From Antitrichia curtipendula (lineage: Eukaryota; Streptophyta; Bryopsida; Hypnales; Leucodontaceae), in the NCBI GenBank assembly GCA_951230915.1, contig OX579638.1, positions 20,540,696-20,604,695 of the forward strand: 64,000 bases of DNA, written 5' to 3'. Below the pieces are notes generated by a model. That model did no database searches. It had not been told where the DNA came from and was given only the letters and a program-made list of their open reading frames with translations. The position numbers and the translations under genes are program-made. This document shows, piece after piece, positions 48,883 to 59,892 of the stretch. Within the stretch, counting starts at the first letter, position 1, and each line of letters opens with the position of its first letter.

Positions 48883-49288
48883 TGCTTCCGCCTCGCCTCA
48901 AAAACCTCGCGAGCTCCAAACCCTAATTCACCAACCCTAATTCGAGAGCAAATTACTTATTTAGCCCCTAAACGTCCTTTGCCTCTGAAAAAACATTCTG
49001 TATGGCAGAAGAATGTAGATTTTCATCTGATTTTTTCTCAGAAGTGATCATAAACACATGTTCTATCATGAAAGGCAAAAAACAACTTTTTCAAATACAC
49101 TCATATTTTTAGATAATCCAAATTATGAGAAGATGCATAATGTCTTTCCTATAATTTTTGTGAGGTCAGCATGTACTGTTCACTTTTGAAGCTAACTAGG
49201 CACTTGTTACACCAATCATATTTCTAAAATTCTTGATTTTTTTGTAGAAGTCACTATAGCGGGCTTGCCACAAGGATGAGCCCGACAT
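48883..49288. other. Upstream of the MFAP1 relic
   Basis: On the minus strand, telo-box-like 'gaattagggttggtgaatta' at about 48930-48950 precedes the relic ATG and looks like plant 5' UTR or promoter. Further out the DNA is AT-rich and empty. Confidence 0.4.
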
Positions 49289-49292
49289 TTAA

Positions 49293-49703
49293 CCCTTTAA
49301 CGACTAGTCGACCAGTATATGGTCAATTTTGACTCTTTTTAGTTTGTAAAAAGAGCATGTTAAGGAATTTGATGACGTGGCAAAGGGGACGGATCTAGGG
49401 AATTGGAAGGTGAAGAGTTTAGGACAATAATCAAGCCAATCTGAGGTGGCATGTGGCTAGAGGGTTGAAAAAACTAAAAAAATATTGGCTGAAAATGCAC
49501 TGATAAATGCAAAAAAATGACCATAACAACTAATAGTGATCATGATTCATGATGCATAACACTAACCCTTGCAAGATGCTTCCATCTGTATGGTCAGATA
49601 TGTGATAGACATCTATTTTCAGTAACCCTAAAATTTCCTCAAAATGAAAATACAAAGGAATGGCCATTCCTGGAATTGACCACGGTTGTTAAAAGGTTAA
49701 GGG
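49293..49703. mobile_element. TTAA-flanked element, CCCTTTAACGACTAG type
   Basis: A 411-bp element between TTAA at 49289-49292 and 49704-49707. The left end is CCCTTTAACGACTAG and the complement of the right end CCCTTAACCTTTTAACAACC. CCC ends and TTAA place it with piggyBac-type insertions, but the interior is unrelated to subfamilies A and C. Confidence 0.6.
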
Positions 49704-49707
49704 TTAA

Positions 49708-50352
49708 AAGAAAATAGACATCATACAAATACTTTGTATGGGTGATAATAATGAACTTGTATAGTTTAAAATGTTCAAATGAAAGTGAAAACATAAAAAA
49801 TAAAAGTAAAAGGAAAGAAAAAACTTAATTTAAGAGGTAGAGGAAAATTAAAAATGAGAATTGTTAACGAGAAACCCTAAATTGCTAATGGGACACCCGT
49901 GTGTGCATGAAATATGATTTTTAATGCTGATTTTTTAATTCAAATGAAAAGATTTGTTTCATCTTTGTCCTTCTAAGACTAAACTAAAAAAAAGGTGTGC
50001 TTAAATAGGAAATAAAAAATATATGACTTTTGAGTTACTTAAAGCAAAAAAACATCAAAAATGAGTATTGGTGCGATAATATATCAACAAAACTTTGTAT
50101 TTTATTGTTTTCTTTCAAGGAGGTGGTAATACCATGATTGAATGAATGATAGGCCACTTGAATAAATTAAAATCTGCATTAAATATCACATTTCATGCTC
50201 ACAAGGGGTGTCATGTTAGCAATTTAGGATGTCACATGAGCAATTCTCTAAAAAATAAACCTAAAAGTATTAAAAAGAAGTAAGAGTAAATTATCTAATG
50301 TAAAAATATTTATTTATTTTGTACTTTGGTGGAGTTAGTTACTTTAGTTTTG
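49708..50352. other. AT-rich intergenic DNA
   Basis: No gene. The stretch with 'aatgggacacccgtgtg' near 49890 and 'tcatgctcacaaggggtgtc' near 50190 recurs at about 61008 and 61312, so an unclassified dispersed repeat is present. Confidence 0.5.
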
Positions 50353-50356
50353 TTAA

Positions 50357-51701
50357 CCCCTAAAGGCCCAAGCCCTTTTTTCAATGAAACTCATTGTTAC
50401 CTGTCACTTTGGATGGTATATTTTGAAAATTAAGAAGTAAAGTTTGCTTTGCAAATCCAAACCATAGGATCTTGCCTTACACTAGAAGAAGTACTTGTGG
50501 GAAAAAAATCAAGTCATTCTAGATGGAGAGGAGGGAGATATCTATATCTCAAGTGAAAAAATAACCTTTTTTCCTTGCTGCCTAGAAATTTCAGAAGTCT
50601 TTGACCACTCTTATATCAAAAAAATTGCTCTAGGCAAAGTTGAGGTTTATTTTTTCCATGTAGGAGATCAAGTTAGTTACATGTGGGAGAAGTTTTAAAT
50701 CAATTGGAACTATACAACACATGAGAAAAAAGTAATAAGTAAAAAGAAGTAGAGAATGAGTCAAAACACTAAATTGTTAAGAATTTAATGATTGAAATGA
50801 AAAATGAAAATCCCAACAAATATAATGTGTGATCAACAATCTACTTCCTTTTTTTTGTTTATTTTTTAAAATATTAAAAATTGAGTAAAATAAAGGACTT
50901 CAAAGTTAATTTTAGAGTAGAGAATCCATAATTGACCCAAAACAAAAACTCCTCATAACTCTCATCACATTGATTGAAATTGAAATGATTCAAAACTTCT
51001 CAAATATAAAAAATATATAAAGAACCAGTTTCAATTTTTAATTTAAAAAATATATGATTTAAAAAAAAGTTTTGGGCTGCCCGGATTGCCCTCCCTCTCT
51101 CAGGTAGCAGAAAATCTTACGTAACTTCTTTATCAAATGTTAGAATGAAGAAAATTTTAGATGCTCACATAGGTAAGGTAGGAGGCTCTGAAAGCGAGCA
51201 TCTAAGGGCTGGTCTGCCTTTTTCATGTGGGTTCTTGAATGGGATTATTTTTAGCTCATTTTTCAGACAAAGAAAAATAGATTGTGATTGTAACATAAGT
51301 CGTTTCGTATTTTTTGAAGCATTTTTGAATTACTTATGAATTTTCAAGCGTAATGAGTCATAGGTCCCTATTTATGACCCTAGGTCTTCCATAAACCGTT
51401 CAGATGCAGTTTCAAAAGAGAAATGGAAAAACAAAGAGAATGATTGGCTCTTGCAATAAATAATATTTCTTTTATTGATCCATTCAATGACTACAGAAGA
51501 TCCATTTAAAGACCACCTTATGTCCATTTCAGGCGAGTCTACATGAGCAGTTCTAAATGCCCGCTCGCTTTCAGAGCCTCCTACCTTATGGGAAATCCCC
51601 ACCTTCAATAAAAGTTTGAAATAATTACACAAAAGAGTTTAACTATAGGTACATGCCTGAAATCCACTTATCCCTCGAGGGGACAGCTAGGCCTTTAGGG
51701 G
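50357..51701 (+). mobile_element. TTAA element, subfamily A copy 5, with nested MITE
   Basis: A 1345-bp element between TTAA at 50353-50356 and 51702-51705; ends CCCCTAAAGGCCCAAG and GGCCTTTAGGGG. Removing the nested family B element leaves about 932 bp, the normal size of subfamily A. Confidence 0.9.
51176..51586. mobile_element. MITE, family B copy nested in a TTAA element
   Basis: A 411-bp element flanked by TA at 51174-51175 and 51587-51588. Its inverted ends AGGTAGGAGGCTCTGAAAGC are perfect for at least 20 bp, so this is among the younger insertions in the window. Confidence 0.9.
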
Positions 51702-51986
51702 TTAATTATATAGCTTTTCATGCAAGGCATGTGCCACCTGTTTACAAAATGCACCAAATTGTGAGATACAAACAAACTATGTCCATGATTGTGTTTCATT
51801 TGCTATCAAGTCTATGAATATTTACATTTGCACTTGCACCCACTGACGTGCTGACTGTTCATGTCCACATTCGCTCTCAACAACTGAAGGAATTTTGTTT
51901 GCCTGGTTGTATACCTGGATTCCTGAGCAAGTTTTGGAGCTTTGCAGTTGGGAATAATGCTGAACAGTGCAGTACTGTACTGTTCA

Positions 51987-52865
51987 ATACAGTACCTGAC
52001 AACCATGAATAGTCGCTTCCCTTGCTAGAATTCAAAGAACTTGGCATTACCACATAGCAAAATTAGGTTTTTGTTGTTTTGGATGATAGGTATTGATTCT
52101 TACACAATCCCAACCTAGCATATCAATTTTAGATTCCTAAAAACCAAAATCTTATTTTTGGTGAATTGTTTTGTATTAAATTCATGATTTTACATGAAAA
52201 TTGATTGAAGAAAACTGGTGATGAATTTTTGAGATTTAATTACATGAATGTGTAGGAAATATCTATATGCACTATTTTTCATGTTAAAAAATATATCTCT
52301 AAGCAACAAAATTATGATCGACAATGAGTTCAATGTGGGTTGTAGTAGGACCAAAATTTGTAAAATATTTATTTTTGTTTGTAAACTAGCTTTTGGCTAA
52401 GTAAACATATTGTCATGTTCAAAGGTACAAGTTTAGTCATAGAGTATGAGTCAAACAACAAAGTTTGATTGTCATAAAGAAACATTTATTTTACAAAAGT
52501 TGAACACCTTCATCTCAACATTGAAATCAATATAGAAGTAATTTAGGAGCATTTTTTGGAAATGCTTGTTAGAAGGAAAGATGTGTGTATGGATACCTAC
52601 ACATCCATGCAATCAAATCTCAAAAATTCATCACCAATTTTCTTCAATCAATTTTCATGTAAAATTATGAATTTAACACAAAACAATTCACTAAAAATAG
52701 GGTTTTGGTTTTTAGGAAACAAAATTTAGTGTGCTTGGTTGGGATTGCATAAGAACCAATATATGTCATCCAAAATACCAAAGACCTAGTTTTGCTATGT
52801 GGTAGGCAAAGTTCTTTAAATTTCAGCAAGAGAGGAGACAATTCATGGTTGCGGGGTACTATACA
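51987..52865. mobile_element. Long fold-back element, about 280-bp arms
   Basis: The left arm 51987-52266 and right arm 52588-52865 are imperfect complements (roughly 80-85% by eye). For example, 'ggcattaccacatagcaaaa' pairs with 'ttttgctatgtggtaggcaa', and 'gtgatgaatttttgagattt' with 'aaatctcaaaaattcatcac'. The loop is about 320 bp. No target duplication was fixed. It is either a fold-back transposon or a hairpin-RNA type locus. Confidence 0.8.
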
Positions 52866-53570
52866 ATGTAGGACTTCCTCTAGGACGATTTGTGGCCAAG
52901 CTTCCATGAGAATTAGTGACTAAAAAAGCAAACAAGAAGAGTATTTCAAATATCTATTTTGTGCTAATTTGAATCAAGAGCTTGATTGTTGAAAATCCCA
53001 CGTCAAAGTAGGAGAATGTTGTATTGAGGGCGGGGATCAATGAGCCATGAGGAGTGAGTCTAGCTTTTTTTTTGTCAAAATACTCAATTTCACCTATAAT
53101 TGTGTATACAGAGTCCTATAACTGTGTATTTCAAACTTTTATCTTTTAAAAACTTGCTCTTTTTAGTTCCATTGGTTTTGAAGGCAAGATTGGTTCATGC
53201 TCATCAAATCTAGGCTCACCACTCACTATATCACCATTTTATGCTCATGAAATAGCATTTTTCATGTTTATGCTCAGTTTTGAAATAAGTAAAAAAAAAC
53301 GCAATTTCTTTTCATATCACAAAAGATTTTGTAGCCATGGGACAAAAAGTGTCGCCTTGGGCTTTAAGGTTATAGTATCGTGCATTGTTGCACTCAAAGA
53401 TAACCTTTGCACCATTCAAGGGCAAGAGGTGAAGACCCAAAACTGCTAATTTGAAATAAACTAGAAAGTTGAGTGTAAAAATTCATAGAATCCACTTTTA
53501 CACTAAGAAGTTAACGCCAATACTTTTTTTTACAATTCCTTTTATTGGTGTGGCCTGCCCTTGAGCTAAT
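52866..53570. other. AT-rich intergenic DNA
   Basis: No gene or repeat recognised. Confidence 0.5.
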
Positions 53571-53574
53571 TTAA

Positions 53575-54421
53575 CCTCTGAAGGACCAAGCTGCGCGTTC
53601 ACCAAAAACTTTTCAAATTTGTCATTTTTAGAGCACCAACTAAATGTGAAAAATATATATTATGCGTATATAGCCTTAGGGTCTTGAAGTAGAATAGTTT
53701 TAGAAGATTTGGAAAAAAAAAATCAAAAAAATTTACCACATAGATGGAAGATAGAACGGTTTGAGTACTCAAAAACATTTTATGAAAAATTAGGCAACTA
53801 CCTTTTAGAAGGTGAAATTCCTAAGGAAAAAAGGGCATGTGGGTGGTGTTTCTCTTCATTCTTTATTTTACCTAAGTAGGCTGCATGTCAAAAAATTCAA
53901 ATCACTAAATTGTAAAGAATTTAATTACGGAAATGAAAAATACCAATCCTAACTGTTGTAATAAAAAAACCAAACCCTTTGGTTTTTTTCTTTTTCCAAA
54001 ATATTAAAAATTGAGTAATATAGAGGACTTCAAAGTTTATTTTAGAGTAGAGAATCCATAATTGTCTGCCAAGTTGTCTGCAAACAAAAACTCCTCATAA
54101 CTTTCATCTAATTGATAAAAATGGAATGATTTAAAGCTTTCCACATTCACATAAATGTCCTAAGTCAATTTTGATTTTTTTTTTAAGTGATTTTTTAAAA
54201 TTTGTCCAAACTATTTGCAAAGTGACAAACAATAATTTAGGCCATATCTTCTTATTCATACTTCCAAATATCACAAAATTTCATACATATGAAAGATAAA
54301 ACTTGTTCCCACATTTGATTAAAATTCAATTCTAAAATATGAAAATCTCCAATCACAAGTACATGCCCAAAATTTCTATGTTGCTTCAAAAATAAGGGGA
54401 GGGGCTTGGCCCTTCTAGGGG
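53575..54421 (+). mobile_element. TTAA element, subfamily A copy 6
   Basis: An 847-bp element between TTAA at 53571-53574 and 54422-54425; ends CTCTGAAGGACCAAG and GGCCCTTCTAGGGG. It matches subfamily A in the middle ('aggacttcaaagtttatttt', 'ctcctcataactttcatct') with a divergent right third. Confidence 0.8.
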
Positions 54422-54425
54422 TTAA

Positions 54426-55237
54426 ACTAGGAATTAGAGTTGTTGGAAGATTTCTAGTTGAGAGAACATTTTAATAAATTTAGTTTTGAAGAGCCCCTTT
54501 TTGTATGTTGACCACATATATTCTCTCAAAAACGTTGTAAAGGCAGGACAATGCTAAACATTCCCAAGGCTAGTTTGCATGGTCTTGAAGGCCTTTTGAC
54601 AAATGAGCAAGTATTGGTTAACCTTTTGTGTTGGCGTCCTTTTGTTTGTTTGTTTCTTTGGCAACTTAGAGTTTAGACCGTAGCTTTGCCGGGTTCTTTT
54701 GAGGTCCATAACCACATCCTAAAGTATGGCATCATTTCTCTGGAGCCAGAATCTGAAAAGGATGGGCATCATTGGTTTTTCTAGAAGTTTAAGATCCACC
54801 ACCGACACGTGTCCATAGTATATTGCAAAAGGGAGGGGATAGGGAGGAGTGAGGGGTTCATGGCATTTTATTTATAAGCAGTTCAAAATTACTTATGAAC
54901 CATTGAGTTTGGCTTGCAGGGCGATCCTAACAGAAAAATTCCGTATGTTACTTCATGTAATGATTCAAAAGAAGGAAGAATACAGAAAACCAAAATAAAT
55001 TAAATTAAATTAATAAGAAGTAAAAAGATTTTAATGCGTCAGTGCGTCCTCAATGCACCCAGTAAATGGGCAACACTACTTTGTGAGCGTAAATTGGTGA
55101 TCCCATAAGCGGTGAGTCAAAATCGTGTGAGCAAGAACAATTTTAGCTTAAAATCAATGGGAAAGTTTAAAAACAACGAGTTTTTCAAGAGACAAACATT
55201 TATAATGTACAAATATAAGGCTCTATATACAATTGTA
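54426..55237. other. Intergenic DNA
   Basis: No gene or repeat recognised. Confidence 0.5.
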
Positions 55238-55239
55238 TA

Positions 55240-55415
55240 TAGTAGTGTCTCTTTAAGATGAACCTTTATAAGAAAAAAAACTTAGCTAAGATGAAGGAGA
55301 TGAATGTCCTTGACACTTGGTGAGCTAGAAAAGATGTGTTTTGTTACAATGAATGTTTTCCTTACACAAAATGAATATGCTGTCCGGATACTTTCATCTT
55401 ATTGAGGCACCATTG
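55240..55415. mobile_element. Pogo/Tigger-like MITE, copy 1
   Basis: A 176-bp element flanked by TA (55238-55239, 55416-55417). Left end TAGTAGTGTCTCTTTAAGAT, right end GAGGCACCATTG. It aligns throughout with copy 2 and has the same length. CAGTG-type ends with 'cttTAAGACGAA' and TA duplication resemble pogo/Tigger elements. Confidence 0.8.
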
Positions 55416-55669
55416 TAGGTGAAATTTAATATTTTGACAAAAATCTAGAAGCATGGCTCATGGCTCACGGCTCCTTTGCTCATGATCTAGCATTCCCCCC
55501 AATAAACAAGCCCTCCATACCATGACTGAATTTTTACAAGACAACAAATTAGAGAACTTTTTTATTCGGAAGTTTAAAGTATTACTGTAAAAACATGAGA
55601 TAATTTGGGTTTGGATAGTAGTTGGTTTGTATATATTCCATTGAACGTGGCTAACTTCCAAAATAATTA

Positions 55670-55845
55670 CAGTGGTGCCTCTTTAAGACGAATCTTTATA
55701 AGAAAAATTGCTTAGCTAAGATGAAGGAGATGATTGTCCCTGACAGTTGGGGAACTACAAATGATGTGTTTGGTTACAATGAATGCTTTCCTTACACAAA
55801 GTGAATATACTGTCCGGATACCTTCATTTTATCCAGGCACCACTG
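55670..55845. mobile_element. Pogo/Tigger-like MITE, copy 2
   Basis: A 176-bp element flanked by TA (55668-55669, 55846-55847) with better kept ends, CAGTGGTGCCTCTTTAAGAC and CCAGGCACCACTG. It lies 254 bp from copy 1, in the same orientation. Confidence 0.85.
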
Positions 55846-56117
55846 TAGAAAGTTTTCCAAAACAAGCTCAAAAGAAAAGAAGCTAAGGGGATGACACAAT
55901 TGTCATATCTTGCCGCCTTCTTTGTTGAATTTTCTTTTTTTGGGCTTGAATTAGAGAGCCCTCTACTTTATTTTTAAGTTGGTAAACATTCAATGGAATG
56001 TATCTAAATTAAATAATGCCGAAACATGAAGTGCTAACATCCGAGATCATACAAGCATGAAAAATGAAAGATTTTTCATCTATAACTCACAATCATTATA
56101 ATGCTTTACCTTCAATA

Positions 56118-57409
56118 CACTAGAAGAAAACAGGGTTTTTTTTATGTTGCAGAAAACATGAGACGGCGTCTTGTTTGACGCGGAAGTAATCGGCGTAGAC
56201 GTCTCCTAAAATCCGTTTCAATTGACGGGCAAAAAATGTGCAAAAATCACAAAAAACGCGTCGTTTCCAAGCTTGTTTTTTCCTGATGTCACACATGACA
56301 AGGTGAACAAAGGTTTGCAGAGGTCGACATGTGGAGGCCACGTAAGCGCCATGTCAGCGCCACATGCTCGACCATTGCCACGTCATTTTTTCCCATCCAT
56401 GCCATTGCTGATGTGGTCTTTGACGTGGAGGCGGGAAACTATGACGTGGTCACTGATGTGGAAGCCACGTCAGCTCATTTTTGTGTCATTTGAATAATTT
56501 AATGGTGTTTTTTGAGATGTCAAATTAGACGTTTTTTGCAACGTCAAATTACACGTTTTTTCAAACATCAATTGCTACATACCCTACCTACAAGGCAATA
56601 TCAATAAAAATTTAATATAAATAAAAAAATGAAATGAACAAAAAAAATTCTAAATTCAATAAAAATTGAAGAAAACTTACCATCAACCATTAAGGGAATT
56701 TTTAATGGCCAAATGAAGGAATTACTTCATTAAAAGTTAATAAAAATGAAGGATAAGGACATTGTATTTATATCCATACTCTGCCCATGGAAAGACAAAC
56801 AATATGGGATAAGTAGAATATGGTTATTTCACTTGTTTACATGATGTTGTTTTTGATGTGTATATGTTTTTTTAAACATAGAGGTGTTGTTTCAGACATC
56901 TCGACGTTTTTGTGGACATTTCACTGTGAACACAATTTTTTTTGATATATCCTATATCAATTGTCTCTCTTCCACCTCCCCACCTGTATAAAGACTATCT
57001 GTTTTCATCCATGGAACACATCCATTTTCATCCATCCATTTTTCTTTTTTTTGGAAAGCATGCCACGTCATTGCCTTTTTCCTAAATTTTTTATATAAGG
57101 TCAATATTTTCCCATTGACCGTAGTAATTTTTAGTAATTTATCCATAATGAAAATGGACTTCATGCTGACGTGGCAGTCTATGTTTTTTGAGATGTCATA
57201 ACAAAACATCAGCTTATTTTTTTAAACATTGTTAAAAACATCTTTGTCTACGGTGACATCTACTTGTTTTCCAACTTAATCTCACACGTTTTTTGCAACA
57301 TCAAATCAAATTCATTCTTTTGCACCCGTTCACTGCATAACGCGTGACATCTCAACAAACATGGCACGTTGCACTGAAACGACAGCAAAAACGGGGTTTT
57401 CTTCTAGTG
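56118..57409. mobile_element. Non-autonomous CACTA (En/Spm) element
   Basis: A 1292-bp element starts CACTAGAAGAAAACAGGG and ends GGGGTTTTCTTCTAGTG, flanked by the 3-bp duplication ATA (56115-56117, 57410-57412). Subterminal zones carry repeated motifs of the 'gacgttttttgcaacgtcaa' type in both orientations, as CACTA transposases require. A GC-richer internal patch at about 56300-56480, with many 'cacgtca/gacgtgg' words, has no recognised protein. No transposase. Confidence 0.92.
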
Positions 57410-57412
57410 ATA

Positions 57413-59249
57413 GTAAACTTGGTTAAAACTTTGATACTTTACAATAAAATGTATTCTTCTCATTTATACGAATTGATTATTAACATTGAATTATGTTTGA
57501 TTCAATTGCGTATTTAAGTTTCCACCCTCATTTCAAATGAATTTTGAGAGAATGTGCGTGGTCTTTTAAGGACTAACTCCTAAATGCAAAAGGGTACTTC
57601 TCATTTGTAGAATGCGTTTGAGAAGTTTTTGGATTATTGTTGTAAAATCATTAATGAACATTGAAACATAATTACACCGTGAGTTGAGCTTCAAGGCATT
57701 TAGATGATGTTGCTCAAAAAAATTCCAAAAATGCCATGGACAGTTGGACACGTTAAGATATGTGCAATTGAATGTGGATGTGTACAAAATTTACTGTTTT
57801 TATTTGAGTTGTCAAAATCTTGTTATATAAACATGGCAACTTGTGGGTATGAAATTGGAAACCACCCCTTATAATGATTTTTATTTTTATTTTTGTTATT
57901 TTAAAACTAATAACTTTCCTTCAAAATTTATGACCACAATTTCACAAATGAGCTTGCAATGCAACACTCAAAGAGCAACCACCTAATTGTCATAACCTCA
58001 CAGGTTCTTTAGTGACACTACTCATCACACTTTTTTGTGTTTAGTAAGCTTGTTTGTTGTTTAGCTTTCACCAAAAACAATTGGAATGATGTATGCTAAT
58101 CATTCAAATTAGACATTAAAGCTCAATTCAAATAGCAAGTTCTTTTGAGACAAATAAATCATAACATTCAAATCTTTGCCTTCAACAAGGTCTCCAAGTA
58201 TCCTAACTACCAAAATTTTGTGCCTTGGGCATTTAGATGTTAATTTACTACAGAATTCACGAAATACTCAATATTATCTCTTTGTATTGTTTGCAAAAAT
58301 CTTTAAAAAGTTGGTCAAAATTGTGCTAAATCTACTTGCATTTGCAAACACAGCTACTCATATATATAAAAAATGTTTAAGAGTTGTTGTTAGTCTAAGA
58401 GGACGGTTGCTGCTGTTCACACTACATTCCACATCTCATGAAATATCATTGGTGTAGAGCCAAAGTTGGGACTTGATACTTTACACTAAGTTTTGTGTCC
58501 TTACGTTTGGATCCACTACATTTTTTTCCATGATAATTTTTTTTTGAAAATTTTGATAACAAAAAGAGTGGGTCTTTGCTCAAGGCTTTACCCAGCTTTT
58601 AATCCCAAGTCCCACCAATATATTTGCACAAAATATTCATGCCTTATTTTAGTACTTCTTTTTTGCTTCAACAATCCAATGAAGCTAGGATCTAGCGTTG
58701 AGATCGGACTTGCAAAAATGAGATGTTGGATGGAAAGTGAACCACCCCTAGATCTAGATGTTGCAAGGTAATGGAGATCGTGAATCCAGGTGGATATTGA
58801 TGAGAGAAATATCATCTCATTGATGTTAGTTCATCATTTAATTAATTAGTCCCTTTTTCAATAAATCCTATATTATTCAAGTAGCATCATCTCAACTACT
58901 CTTCTTGTTATTGTTTTTATTTTTACAATTTTATTCATACGAACAATCATGTATGAAGTTCTATAAGAGAGGTATCATCCAAAGTTTGACGGAGTACAAA
59001 CTCTTACACGTTGGACTGACATTATCCTTAGAAAAAATTCAAATTTAAATACCCTTCTTTTGCTCAGGCTTGGCAGTAAAATTGTGTAAGTTCCAAGCGC
59101 AGGACTGGAAAATGATCTCTCAGATTTTGACTGAGATACGAGGTCCCTGGCACAGCAATCCTTTGATGGAGATATCATGCCAGCCCTGACTCCCTGCTCA
59201 AGGCCATGCATAGCTACACCTTCTTGCAAGGACTTACTCACACTTTTCC
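57413..59249. other. AT-rich intergenic DNA
   Basis: No gene or repeat recognised. Confidence 0.5.
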
Positions 59250-59415
59250 TACCTCAAAAAGCCCATTTTTCACACCTCAAAGAGCCCATTTTTCATACCC
59301 CCAAAAGCCCATTTTTCATACCTCATAAAGCTCATTTTTATCCCTAAGAAATCCAAATTTTACACACCTTAAGAAAAGCCTACTTTCATACCTTAAAAAC
59401 CCATTTCTCATACCA
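59250..59415. repeat. Minisatellite of AAAGCCCATTTTTCATACCT units
   Basis: About six imperfect units of 27-32 bp centred on 'agcccatttttca(t/c)acc' follow one another, becoming more divergent to the right. Confidence 0.85.
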
Positions 59416-59430
59416 TAGAACCGACCAATC

Positions 59431-59892
59431 CTGATTATGATTTTCATGAATAATTCATGGGAATTGATATGCATATCACACCTTGACTATCTAACCACAC
59501 CCTGGGGTAAATTTTAGATTTCTACCATCAAAAATTTGAATTTGAGAATTTGGAATTCAGACTTGGACTTAGAGACTTGGATTTTGTCTAGAACCAAAAA
59601 AAGAAGTTATAATTGAACAACACCCAAAGAAAAAACTTAGCTTAGGGGAAGAGTATTACTTTTACTTTTGTTTATAAAAAAGATAAGCTTTTTCATTAGG
59701 TGTTGTTCAATTAGAACTTTTTGCCGATTCTCAACAAAATCACTATCTTTGAGTCCAAATCTGAATTCCAAATTCTCAAGTTTAGCTTTTTGATGATAGA
59801 AATCTAAAATTTACCCCAGGGTGTGGTGGGATAGTCAAGAAGGTGTGGTATGTATATCAATTCCCATAATTCATGTTGGAATCATCATATTC
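59431..59892. mobile_element. Fold-back element, about 205-bp arms
   Basis: Arms of about 205 bp face each other around a short AT-rich centre at about 59640-59680. For example, 'accacaccctggggtaaatt' pairs with 'aatttaccccagggtgtggt', and 'aattgaacaacaccc' with 'aggtgttgttcaatt'. No target duplication was fixed. It could be transcribed as a long hairpin. Confidence 0.8.

Noticed and set aside
50478..50500. Cacactagaagaag motif as a CACTA terminus
   Set aside because: It lies inside the body of a subfamily A element, where sibling copies read a related non-CACTA sequence.
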